The notes beneath the pieces are model-generated. The model saw nothing but the letters and a program-made list of their open reading frames with translations, ran no database searches and was not told where the DNA came from. Position numbers and translations under genes: made by a program. A stretch of 33,319 bases of DNA from Frankiaceae bacterium (GTDB lineage: Bacteria; Actinomycetota; Actinomycetes; JAFAQI01), in the NCBI GenBank assembly GCA_030840585.1, contig JAVEEG010000023.1, forward strand, positions 1 through 33,319. Direction: 5' to 3'. How positions within the stretch are numbered: position 1 is the first letter of the stretch; the number at the start of each line of letters is the position of its first letter. This document shows positions 14,274 through 23,410 of the stretch, piece after piece.

Positions 14274-16631
14274 TCAGGAACGCGCGGGTACCAGCCTGAT
14301 CACCCGGTTGCGCAGCCAGGCCGCGGCCCGGTCGAACGCGTCCAGCCCGTCCGCGACCCGGCTGGCGGCGGCCCGCATGGCCGCCAGCGTCGATGCCGGC
14401 AGTACCCGGGCCCGCCACCGGGCCAGCCGGGTGCAGCGGGCGAGCAGCGCCTCCCGGACGATCTCGACGTCGGCCGGCAGGCCACGGTTGGCCGCGGATC
14501 GCGGGTCGGCGGCGTAACGGGCGCGTTCCTCCGCCCGGACCAGCCGGTCGAGCGACTCTTCGGCGAGCGGCGGCAGCGGTACGTCGGCCCGCAGCACCCG
14601 GGCGGCGCCGCGCGGGCTGAGCCCGTCGTGCCAGGCCGCACCGGCGTCCATCGCACTCGCCCGCAGCTCCGCCCAGGCCGCATGAGCGAGCGAGCCGCTG
14701 CTGTCCGCGGTCCGCCAGCGCCGGGTCCGGCTGAGTGCCCGGGCGAGCGCCGGCACCGGCAGCAGCAGGGCCACCAGGGCGACCAGCACCCACAACAACG
14801 CCGTCCGGGAACTCCCGTTCGCCTTCGACTGGGCGAGCGGCTTGCCGTTGCCGCCTTCGGCCTCCAGCCGCTTGCGGTCCGCGGCCGACGTACCGGTGGA
14901 CGACGACGGGGTGGGCTCGGGGTCGGGGCCGATGTTCGGGCCCGGACCGTTCGTCGACGACGACTGGGTGAAGGTGGGTGCGATCGCTTGCCCGTCGCCG
15001 CGCGGCGTCGGCTCGAACGGCAGCCAGCCGTAGCCGGAGAAGTACAGCTCCGGCCACGCGTGCGCGTCGTGCGAGGTGACCAGCCAGCTGCCGTCGCTCT
15101 GCTTGTCGCCGCGGGTGAACCCGACCGCGACCCGGGCGGGGATGCCCTGCAGCCGGGCGAGCACCGCCATCGACGCGGCGAACTGCTGGCAGAACCCGCG
15201 CTTGCTCTCCAGCAGGAAGTGCGCGAGCGCGTCGGTGCTGGCGTTGCCGCTGACCGACGTGTCGTAGAGGTACTCCGGGCTGGTGAGGAAGCTCTGGATC
15301 GCGAGCGCCTTGTCGAACGGCGTCTTCGCCTTCGCGGTGATCTGCGCGGCAAGGTCGACCACCGGGGCCGGGATCTCGGGCAGCGACAGGTCCTCGGTGA
15401 ACGCCGCCGGGTCGGGATTGCCGACTTGTTCGAGCGCAGCCGGCGACGGGTCCGGCCGGATGATCGTCGCGGTGTACGACGTGTCCTCGGTGTCGGTGCG
15501 CGCCGAGAAGACAGTGTTGGTGACGGTGTCGAAGTCCCACTCGCCGTCGATGTGCACGCTTTCGACCTGGGCCGGCAGCGGCAGCCAGTGCACGCCGAGC
15601 TTGCCGACCTGCACCGAGATGTCGGCGCTCGGCCCGACGACCGGCGGTGCGTTCAGGCCCTTCTTCACCGGCGTTGCCGGTGGCGCGTTCAGCTCGTGCG
15701 GCTGGAAGGAGATGCCGTTGAACTCGTCCAGCCCGGTGAGCCGCAGGTACCCCGGCTGGGGGTCGGTGGTCCGGTAGCGCAGCAGCGGCGTCGCGGTCTT
15801 GGTGATCAGCTGCTGCTGCAGCGTGACCAGCGGGTTCAACGTCTGCACGGAGTGGCCGCCACCGGAACCGTTGCCATTGCCGCCGCCGTGCTTCGGCACG
15901 CCACCGTGCAGGCCGGGGAGCACCATCGGTACGACGACGCCGACCACGATCGCGGAGGCGCCGATCCGCCGGCCGAGCGCTGACAGCGGCGACGGCGCGA
16001 GGTCCTGGTCGGCCCAGGTCACCCGGGTGCCCTGCTCCATCCCGAGCGTGCGCCCCCAGCGCGAGATGCGGTCCCGCGAGTCGGCGAGCAGCAGCCAGAG
16101 GTAGCCGGCGGTCGCCACGCCGAACGCGGCCCAGCCGACGCCGTGCTTCGCCACCGAGGTGCAGACGGCGAACACCGCGAGCAGCGGGATCCCGGCGAGC
16201 GCGGCCCGGCGCATCGTCACCGCGAGCAGGTCGACGACCAGCGCGACGACCGCCACCGCGATGACGACGAGCAGCACCAGCCCGTGATGCGTGGGCACCG
16301 GCGTGGTCAGCCGCCGGATGTCGAGGAAGCCGCGGTGGGCGACGTCGCCGAGCATCCGCAGCGCGGCCGGCCCGGGCAGCAGACCACCGACGGCGACCGG
16401 CCGGGCGTCGAGCAAGGTGAGGTAGCCGAGCACGAGCAGCGCGGCGAGGAACGGCCCGAGCGCCGGGGGGATGCGCAGCCGCCGTACCGCTTCGTTGGTA
16501 CCGGAGACCAGCGCGATCGCGATCGCCACCGGCACCAGCCAGGACCAGCCGTCGAAGACCGCGCTGAACGACAGCGCGGCGGCGAACGTCGCGACGGCGC
16601 TGGCGAGGGTCAGCCGGCCGCGGCTGCTCAT
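14274..16631 (-). CDS. TgpA-type membrane transglutaminase-like protein
   Basis: The 785-residue protein has an N-terminal block of about six membrane segments (to about residue 240), an external transglutaminase-like domain, another membrane segment (about 612-635) and a cytoplasmic tail of about 150 residues. The cysteine-protease-like triad is visible: Cys481 (GFCQQFA), His524 (HDAHAW) and Glu540 (PFEPTP), where many relatives have Asp. It is last in a leftward operon with DUF58 and MoxR, whose start codons overlap. Such trios are widespread and are thought to assemble or process envelope proteins; the substrate is unknown. A short palindrome (14266-14278) overlaps its stop, but there is no U-run. 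Confidence 0.88.
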   Translation of the reverse strand: MSSRGRLTLASAVATFAAALSFSAVFDGWSWLVPVAIAIALVSGTNEAVRRLRIPPALGPFLAALLVLGYLTLLDARPVAVGGLLPGPAALRMLGDVAHRGFLDIRRLTTPVPTHHGLVLLVVIAVAVVALVVDLLAVTMRRAALAGIPLLAVFAVCTSVAKHGVGWAAFGVATAGYLWLLLADSRDRISRWGRTLGMEQGTRVTWADQDLAPSPLSALGRRIGASAIVVGVVVPMVLPGLHGGVPKHGGGNGNGSGGGHSVQTLNPLVTLQQQLITKTATPLLRYRTTDPQPGYLRLTGLDEFNGISFQPHELNAPPATPVKKGLNAPPVVGPSADISVQVGKLGVHWLPLPAQVESVHIDGEWDFDTVTNTVFSARTDTEDTSYTATIIRPDPSPAALEQVGNPDPAAFTEDLSLPEIPAPVVDLAAQITAKAKTPFDKALAIQSFLTSPEYLYDTSVSGNASTDALAHFLLESKRGFCQQFAASMAVLARLQGIPARVAVGFTRGDKQSDGSWLVTSHDAHAWPELYFSGYGWLPFEPTPRGDGQAIAPTFTQSSSTNGPGPNIGPDPEPTPSSSTGTSAADRKRLEAEGGNGKPLAQSKANGSSRTALLWVLVALVALLLPVPALARALSRTRRWRTADSSGSLAHAAWAELRASAMDAGAAWHDGLSPRGAARVLRADVPLPPLAEESLDRLVRAEERARYAADPRSAANRGLPADVEIVREALLARCTRLARWRARVLPASTLAAMRAAASRVADGLDAFDRAAAWLRNRVIRLVPARS

Positions 16632-17982
16632 GCCCCGATCTCCTGCCCGGCCGGGACTTCGTGCGGCAGGAAGGCGGCCTCGCGCCCGGTGGCGGCGGCG
16701 AGGCCGGTGCCGGCGTACGGCCAGAACTTGGTGAGGTCGTCGCCGCGGCTGACCGGGATCACCCGCCAGCCCGCTGCGCGGAGGACGTCACAGTTGTCGC
16801 GGAAGTTCTGGCTGGCGGCGGCCGCGGCGCGCGGCGACAGCCCGGTCCAGCTCGCGCTATCGAGGACGAGCGCGACGCCGATCGACGAGCCGCCGTGGGT
16901 GGCGCGGGCGAGCTGCTCGGCGTCTTCCGACGTCATCGGCGCGACGATCGCGACGAACAGTTCCTCCCCGCCGCCGCGGCGTAGCGCGGTGGTGCCGGCC
17001 TGCAACGTCGTACCGGTCGAGGCGGTCTGTACGGCGAGCACGTCGAGCAGCACGCTTTCCATCGAGTGTGCGGCGAGGTCGACCGCCGTGACCTCCTCGC
17101 CGACGTCGGTGACCAGCCGGATGGTGAAGCCGGCGCCGGCCAGGTGCAGCCCGATGGACGCGGCCGCGGACACCGCCCATTCGAACGAGCTGAGCGGACC
17201 GTCGCCGTGGTGCGCGCCGCCGCGGCAGTCGAGCAGCACGACCGCCCGGCTCTGCCACGGCTGCTCTTCGCGTCTAACCATCAACTCGCCTCGACGTGCG
17301 GTTGACCTCCAGTGAATCCGGCGCAGATCGTCGCCCAGCCGGTACTCGCGCGTGGCGGAGTCGTCCTCACCCGCGGTCGCGACCGACCGGGACATGCTCT
17401 CGCCGGCGCCGGCCCACTCGCCGCCGAGCCGGACGTCGGGCAGGTGGTGGACGATCGGCGTGACCATCAGTGACTCGGCCGAAGTGAACGCGCGGGGGAG
17501 CTCGACCAGGCCGAACGGGTCGGTCAGCCGCACGGTCAGCGGCCCGATCCGGAACCGGCCGCGGACCTGCGAGTGGACCGAGTACTCGACCTCGATGGTG
17601 CGCTGCGGCAGCACCCGGTCGAGCACGAACCGGGGCCGGCCGCCGAGCAGGTACGGCACCGTGTCCTCGGCGAGCATGACGCCGGTGGGCAGCCGGGAGA
17701 CGTTCTGCAGCCGCAGCACCACGGTGCAGCTCGACCCGGCCGGCACCCGCACCGGATCGAGCCGGCGGGTGCAGGTGAGCCGGTAGCGGGTCCGGGCCAC
17801 CAGGGCGTAGGACAGCAGCGGTAGCGCGATCAGGAAGACGCCGACCCGGGTGACGTTGATCTCCCGCAGTGCGAGCCCGGGCACCAGCGCGGCGAACCCC
17901 GACGACAGCACGCACCGCCCGCGCACGGTCAGCCCGGCGAGGGCGCGCGACAGCCGGCGCCCACCCATCAGCTGCCCAGCCA

Positions 17983-17983
<1 letters not shown>
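16628..17983 (-). CDS. DUF58 domain protein (MoxR-associated, vWA-like)
   Basis: The 451-residue protein has two N-terminal membrane segments (about 24-39 and 45-64), a beta-rich region resembling a chaperone-type sandwich, and the DUF58 core with REYRLGDDLRRIHWRSTAR (212-230). VVLLDCRGG downstream sits where a MIDAS-like Asp is expected in vWA folds. It overlaps MoxR upstream by 1 bp and the transglutaminase downstream by 4 bp, so the three products are made together. The role is probably as a partner of the MoxR ATPase at the membrane. Molecular function is not known. Confidence 0.88.
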
Positions 17984-18978
<995 letters not shown>

Positions 18979-19083
18979 TCGCTGCCTCCGTATGTCGCCC
19001 CGTGCCGCTGCCTGCGGCGTCGCGCCTTCGCGTCCTCTTAGTACGCAGACCAAGTCTCGCAGGTTCGCCGCCCTGCGGAATAG

Positions 19084-19150
19084 GTCGTTCGGTAACGACT
19101 TGGCGGCGCTGCGGCCTCGATCCAGGTGGCTCAAGTGGAGCCAGAACCTG
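19084..19150. promoter_or_regulatory. Inverted repeats in the moxR-mraZ divergent region
   Basis: GTCGTT-CGGT-AACGAC (19084-19099) is a perfect 6-4-6 inverted repeat, a possible operator for a dimeric regulator. TGGCTC/GAGCCA (19127-19132 and 19138-19143), extended by CAGG/CCTG (19123-19126, 19147-19150), forms a second imperfect hairpin just before the mraZ -35 box. The 243-base gap holds no gene. A leftward moxR promoter was not clearly found. Confidence 0.4.
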
Positions 19151-19159
19151 CCGAAGAGG

Positions 19160-19187
19160 TTGACGGGGGAGTGAAGTGGAGTACAGT
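19160..19187 (+). promoter_or_regulatory. Promoter of mraZ and the dcw cluster
   Basis: TTGACG (19160-19165), a 16-base spacer and TACAGT (19182-19187) fit a housekeeping sigma factor promoter. Transcription would start near 19194, giving a leader of about 28 bases before the mraZ GTG. The phased AGTGG repeats overlap the spacer and -10 box. Confidence 0.6.
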
Positions 19188-19201
19188 GGCGCAACATGGA
19201 G
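19175..19201 (+). promoter_or_regulatory. MraZ operator: AGTGG-type repeats at 10-bp spacing
   Basis: AGTGGAG (19175), AGTGGCG (19185) and CATGGAG (19195) begin exactly 10 bp apart, one helical turn, so they face the same side of the DNA. GGGGGAG at 19165 is a weaker fourth in phase. Direct repeats of GTGG or TGGG type with about 10-bp period are the known targets of MraZ oligomers, which repress their own operon. The position over the -10 box supports autorepression. Confidence 0.65.
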
Positions 19202-19221
19202 GATGAGGAGAGGCGGGGACC

Positions 19222-19653
19222 GTGTTCCTTGGTACCTACTCCCCGCGCCTCGACGAGAAGGGCCGGGTGTTCCTGCCGGCCAAGTTCCGCGACGAGCTGG
19301 CCGGGGGCTTGGTGATCACCAAGGGGCAGGAGCGATGCCTCTACGTGTTCGCCGCGGCCGAGTTCGGCCGGCTCACCGAGCGGTTGCGGGAAGCGCCGCT
19401 GACCGCGAAGGGCGCCCGCGACTACAGCCGGGTGTTCTTCGCCTCCGCCCACGACGACACCCCGGACAAGCAGGGCCGGATCACGGTCCCGCCGCCGCTG
19501 CGTGAGTACGCCGGTCTCGACCGCGACTGCGTCGTGATCGGCGCGAACACCCGGGTCGAGATCTGGGACGCCGCCGCCTGGGCGACCTACCTCGCCGGCC
19601 AGGAGGAGCAGTTCTCCTCGCTGTCGGAGGAGGTGCTGCCCGGGATCGTCTGA
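19222..19653 (+). CDS. mraZ: Transcriptional regulator MraZ
   Basis: MraZ is a ring-forming DNA-binding protein that represses the dcw cluster. The 143 residues hold two SpoVT/AbrB-like repeats: the first with [21 protein letters not shown] (6-26), the second with [18 protein letters not shown] (81-98), each showing the D-x-K/Q-GR core. C-terminal VEIWDAAAW is typical. The GTG at 19222 follows a purine-rich region (GAGGAGAGG and GGGGA). It heads the cluster and lies next to its own repeat operator. Assignment is secure. Confidence 0.95.
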   Translation: MFLGTYSPRLDEKGRVFLPAKFRDELAGGLVITKGQERCLYVFAAAEFGRLTERLREAPLTAKGARDYSRVFFASAHDDTPDKQGRITVPPPLREYAGLDRDCVVIGANTRVEIWDAAAWATYLAGQEEQFSSLSEEVLPGIV

Positions 19654-19664
19654 GTCCCGGCTCC

Positions 19665-19762
19665 CCTGGGATGTGGCTCCCGCCCGCCTACCCGCCCTGG
19701 ACAAGCCGCACCTGGCGCCCCTTCCCCGGCGCCAGGCGCGGGGGCGGGAACCAGATCCCAGG
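19665..19762 (+). ncRNA. mraW-motif-like structured RNA between mraZ and rsmH
   Basis: A long imperfect hairpin is readable: CCTGGGAT (19665-19672) with ATCCCAGG (19755-19762), TGG (19674-19676) with CCA (19751-19753), and TCCCGCCC (19678-19685) with GGGCGGGA (19742-19749). Inside, CCTGGCGCC (19711-19719) pairs perfectly with GGCGCCAGG (19728-19736) around the loop CCTTCCCC. A conserved actinobacterial RNA called the mraW motif is known upstream of mraW (rsmH) in this cluster, and location and shape fit it. It is presumed to be a cis-regulatory element; its ligand or mechanism is not known. A search with the family's covariance model would settle identity. Confidence 0.72.
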
Positions 19763-19833
19763 AACGTCGGCATAAGAGTTTTCCGCGTCCTGTCGTCCAA
19801 CCGTCCAGTCGACATTGAGAGGAGTCGAGGGTC

Positions 19834-20781
19834 GTGACCCAGCCCGCCGAGCACGTTCCGGTGATGCTCGGCCGCGTCCTCGACCTGCTCGGCCCGGCGC
19901 TGTCCGCGCCCGCCGCCGTCGTCGTGGACGCGACCGTCGGGCTCGGCGGGCACGCGGAGGCGATGCTCGCCGCGCACCCGGAACTGCGGCTGATCGGCCT
20001 GGACCGCGACCCCGCCGCGTTGGAGCGCAGCGCCGCCCGGCTGGCCGTGTTCGGCCCCCGGGTGCGGCTCGTGCACACCCGGTACGACGCGCTGGCGCGG
20101 GTGCTCGACGAGGCCGGGGTACGTCGGCTCGACGCGGCGCTGTTCGACCTCGGCGTGTCGTCGCTGCAGTTGGACGACGACTCCCGCGGCTTCGCCTACT
20201 CCCGTGACACCCCGCTGGACATGCGGATGGACCCGACCTCCAGCCGGACCGCGGCCGAGGTGGTCAACACCTACCCCGTCGCCGACCTCGCCCGGGTGTT
20301 GCGGGTCTACGGCGAGGAGCGGTTCGCCCGCCGGATCGCCGAGGCGATCGTGCGCGCGCGGCCGCTTTCAACCTCGGCCCGGCTGGCCGAGCTGGTCCGC
20401 GACGCGGTGCCTGCGGCGACCCGCCGGACCGGCGGCCACCCGGCGAAGCGCACTTTCCAGGCGCTGCGAATCGAGGTCAACGACGAGCTCGCCGTGCTCG
20501 ACGAGGCGCTGCCGGCCGCGGTCGCCGCGCTGCGGGTGGGCGGCCGGGTCGCGGTGCTGAGCTACCACTCGCTCGAGGACCGGATGGTCAAGCGGGTGCT
20601 GGCCGCGGGCGCCGTGGCCAGCGCGCCGCCGGACCTGCCGGTCGTGCCCGAGTCGGCCCAGCCGACGTTGCGGCTGCTGACCCGCGGAGCCGAGACGCCG
20701 GACGAGACCGAGATGACGACGAACCCGCGCGCGTCGTCGGCGCGGCTGCGGGCGGCCGAGCGAATCCGGGTGGCGGCGTGA
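19834..20781 (+). CDS. rsmH: 16S rRNA (cytosine-1402 N4) methyltransferase
   Basis: RsmH (MraW) methylates N4 of C1402 in 16S rRNA, tuning the ribosomal P site. The 315-residue product has HVPVML at the N-terminus, the SAM motif DATVGLGGH (32-40), [35 protein letters not shown] and [11 protein letters not shown] near the C-terminus, all family signatures. It starts with GTG 180 bp after mraZ, downstream of the structured RNA, with GAGAGGAG about ten bases before the start. Its stop overlaps the ftsL-like GTG by 4 bp. Confidence 0.96.
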   Translation: MTQPAEHVPVMLGRVLDLLGPALSAPAAVVVDATVGLGGHAEAMLAAHPELRLIGLDRDPAALERSAARLAVFGPRVRLVHTRYDALARVLDEAGVRRLDAALFDLGVSSLQLDDDSRGFAYSRDTPLDMRMDPTSSRTAAEVVNTYPVADLARVLRVYGEERFARRIAEAIVRARPLSTSARLAELVRDAVPAATRRTGGHPAKRTFQALRIEVNDELAVLDEALPAAVAALRVGGRVAVLSYHSLEDRMVKRVLAAGAVASAPPDLPVVPESAQPTLRLLTRGAETPDETEMTTNPRASSARLRAAERIRVAA

Positions 20782-21338
20782 GCGCGCTCGCACCGGCCCG
20801 CGCGGTCCCCGCTCCGGCCCGGCGGCCGGCTCGCACCTCAGCGGCTCCGGCGTCGGCTCAGCCGGTCACCCGGCCGCGGCTGGTCGTCGTACCCAAGCCG
20901 ACCGCGGGTCGGGTGCCCTTCGTGCTGGCGGTGGCCGGCGTGCTCGCGATCGGCCTGGTGGCGCTGCTCATGCTGCACACCCTCGCCGCGCAGGACGGGT
21001 TCACCGTCCACAAGCTCCAGCGGCAGTCCGCGGCACTCGCAGATCAGGAGCAGGCCTTGACGATCGCCAACGAGCAGGCGCAGGCGCCGTCGAGCCTCGC
21101 CGACCGGGCCGCGGGCCTGGGCATGGTGCCGGCGACCTCGTTGACGATCACCCGGCTGCACGGCCGGCCGGCCGCACTGCTGTCCGCGCCACCGGCTCCG
21201 CCGCCCCTACCGGTCGTGCTGCCGGCGCCGGCGCCGGTCAAGCCCGCGGCGAGCGGCACATCGACGGCCACATCGAAGACAGGGGCCAAGGTGAAGCCGA
21301 AGCCCACGCCGACGCCGACCGCCACCAAGCGCCCATGA
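20778..21338 (+). CDS. ftsL: FtsL-like septum membrane protein
   Basis: FtsL joins FtsQ and FtsB in the complex that activates FtsW-FtsI. The 186-residue product has the expected bitopic layout: a cytoplasmic basic, Ala/Pro-rich N-terminus (1-45), one membrane segment (about 46-68), then a short coiled-coil-like region ([21 protein letters not shown]) and a Pro/Lys/Thr-rich extracellular tail. [12 protein letters not shown] is a recognised motif in actinobacterial members. Sequence conservation in FtsL is low, so the call leans on topology and the slot between rsmH and ftsI. The long C-terminal tail is more typical of actinobacteria than of E. coli. Confidence 0.8.
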   Translation: MSALAPARAVPAPARRPARTSAAPASAQPVTRPRLVVVPKPTAGRVPFVLAVAGVLAIGLVALLMLHTLAAQDGFTVHKLQRQSAALADQEQALTIANEQAQAPSSLADRAAGLGMVPATSLTITRLHGRPAALLSAPPAPPPLPVVLPAPAPVKPAASGTSTATSKTGAKVKPKPTPTPTATKRP

Positions 21339-21358
21339 CCGCACTCGCGTACTGAGGC

Positions 21359-23389
21359 ATGGAACGGCGATCGGACGCACCGCGGCGCGCCGGCTCGGCG
21401 CGGCAACCACGAGCGGCGGGGGACAAGCGGCAGGCTGGGCGTATGTCCCCGGCCGCGCAGCCGCGCCCGAGGGCGGCCACGCCACGCCCGGCACCGCCCA
21501 TCAATCGAGCGTCCAGCAATCGAGCGTCCGGCACCCGGACCGCCGGCAACTCATCGCGTACGGCTGCCCCGCGCGGCACTGGCCGCAACACCGGGCAGCG
21601 CCGTACCGCGCCGTCGGGCGTGCCGATCCAGCGCTCGACCGGCGCCCGCCGGCCGCCACCGCCGAGAGCGCGCCGGCGCCCGCCGCGGCGCCGGCCTGAC
21701 CCGCGCCGCCGGCTCGAGGTCATCCTGCTGCTGGTCCTGTTCGTGCTCACCCTCGTCGGCGGCAAGCTGGTGCAGCTGCAAGGGCTGGACCGCACCGCCT
21801 ACACGCACATGGCGGCCAAGCAGCGGCTGCACACCGTCACGATCACGGCGCCGCGCGGCACCATCGTCGATCGCGGTGGCGCGCCACTTGCACAGACCGT
21901 CGACGCCCGCGACGTGTACGCCGATCCGCGCCACGTCGTCGATGCCGAGCGCACCGCCGCCGAGCTCGGGCCGTTGCTGGGCATCAAGCCGGCGAAGTTG
22001 GTGCCGATGCTCGGCCGCCCGACGTCGTACGTTCCGCTCGCGCACGCGGTCACCCCGGCGCTGTCGGCGCAGATCATGGATTTGGAGCTGCCCGGCATCG
22101 GCGTGCTGCCGACCACTCGGCGGGTCTACCCGGACGGAACCCTCGCCTCGAACGTTGTCGGGTTCGTGCACCTCGACGGCAGCGGCGCGGCCGGGCTGGA
22201 GTACTCGTTCCAGAAAATCCTGGCCGGCCACGACGGCGCGCGGACGTTCGAGACCGGGCTGTCCGGCTCGCCGATCCCGGACGGGCACGACGTCCTCACG
22301 CCCGCGGTGCCGGGTCGCGGGTTGCGACTGACGCTGCAGCGCGACGTGCAGTGGGAGGCGCAGCAGGCGATCACCGCGCAGGTGCGCAAGGTCAAGGCCG
22401 ACAGCGGCACCGTCGTCGTGATGGACCCGAGGAACGGGCAGATCCTCGCGCTCGCGGTCGCGCCCGGCTACGACGCGAACGCGCCGACCGGCACCGCGAT
22501 CGGCGCCAACCCGGCGATCACCGAGGTGTACGAGCCGGGCAGCGTGAACAAGGTCATCACGATGTCGGCGGCGTTGCAGGAAGGGCTGTTCACCCCGACC
22601 TCGCCGATCAGCGTGCCGCCGATCCTGCACTACGCGGGTACGACGTTCCACGACGCGGAAGGCCATGGTCGGGAGCGGTTGACGCTGACCGGCGTGCTGG
22701 CGAAGTCGAGCAACATCGGCACGATCGAGGTCGCCGACCGGCTGCAGGCCCCGCGGCTCTACCACTACTTGCAGGCGTACGGTTTCGGCCGGCCGACCGG
22801 CGTCGGCCTGCCCGGCGAGGAGGACGGCCTGCTGCCGTCACTAGCGGCGTGGTCGGCGACGACGTTGCCGACGGTCGCGTTCGGGCAGGGCATCGGTGTC
22901 ACCGCGCTGCAGGTTGCGAGCGTGTACGCGACGATCGCGAACGGTGGCGTGCGGGTCACGCCGAACCTCGTGCTGGGCACCACCGACGCGAGTGGGCACG
23001 TGCACGGTGTCGCCGTACCGGCTCACCGTCGGGTGATCAGCACCAAGGTGGCGCATGAGTTGTCCGACATGCTCGAAGCGGTCACGACCGACCAGGGCAC
23101 CGCGCCGGCCGCGCGCATCGACGGCTACCGGATCGCGGGCAAGACCGGTACGGCGCAACGACCGAACGGCACCGGCGGCTACGCCGGATACACCGCGTCA
23201 TTCGTCGGATTTGCCCCGGCGGACAAGCCGCGATTGCTCGTCGAGGTCGTGCTGCAGAACCCGCGCCGCGGCCACTTCGGTGGTGTCGTCGCTGCGCCGG
23301 TTTTCCACGATGTCATGGCATTTGCGTTGCAGACGTTGGGCATTGCGCCCACCGCGACGCGTCCGCCCAAGGCCCGGCTGACCTGGTAG
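21359..23389 (+). CDS. ftsI: Peptidoglycan transpeptidase FtsI (PBP3, class B PBP)
   Basis: Septal D,D-transpeptidase that crosslinks new peptidoglycan with FtsW. The penicillin-binding active-site motifs are SVNK (Ser395 nucleophile, Lys398), SSN (450-452) and KTG (595-597). A single membrane segment lies at about 120-138, followed by the PBP dimerisation domain (APRGTIVDRGG, 164-174). No PASTA domain follows the transpeptidase. The cytoplasmic N-terminus of about 118 residues is strikingly Arg/Pro-rich. The ATG at 21359 has only a weak, too-close GAGG; the next in-frame ATG (21443) would remove 28 residues, so the start is uncertain. Confidence 0.94.
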   Translation: MERRSDAPRRAGSARQPRAAGDKRQAGRMSPAAQPRPRAATPRPAPPINRASSNRASGTRTAGNSSRTAAPRGTGRNTGQRRTAPSGVPIQRSTGARRPPPPRARRRPPRRRPDPRRRLEVILLLVLFVLTLVGGKLVQLQGLDRTAYTHMAAKQRLHTVTITAPRGTIVDRGGAPLAQTVDARDVYADPRHVVDAERTAAELGPLLGIKPAKLVPMLGRPTSYVPLAHAVTPALSAQIMDLELPGIGVLPTTRRVYPDGTLASNVVGFVHLDGSGAAGLEYSFQKILAGHDGARTFETGLSGSPIPDGHDVLTPAVPGRGLRLTLQRDVQWEAQQAITAQVRKVKADSGTVVVMDPRNGQILALAVAPGYDANAPTGTAIGANPAITEVYEPGSVNKVITMSAALQEGLFTPTSPISVPPILHYAGTTFHDAEGHGRERLTLTGVLAKSSNIGTIEVADRLQAPRLYHYLQAYGFGRPTGVGLPGEEDGLLPSLAAWSATTLPTVAFGQGIGVTALQVASVYATIANGGVRVTPNLVLGTTDASGHVHGVAVPAHRRVISTKVAHELSDMLEAVTTDQGTAPAARIDGYRIAGKTGTAQRPNGTGGYAGYTASFVGFAPADKPRLLVEVVLQNPRRGHFGGVVAAPVFHDVMAFALQTLGIAPTATRPPKARLTW

Positions 23390-23410
23390 CCGACGGTAAC
23401 CTCCGACCCG

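Noticed and set aside
14266-14278. CCTGAGTCTCAGG palindrome between the converging DUF3040 and transglutaminase genes
   Set aside because: The centre is a single base, too tight for an RNA hairpin of full length, it overlaps a stop codon and has no U-run; the 82-base gap holds nothing else clear.
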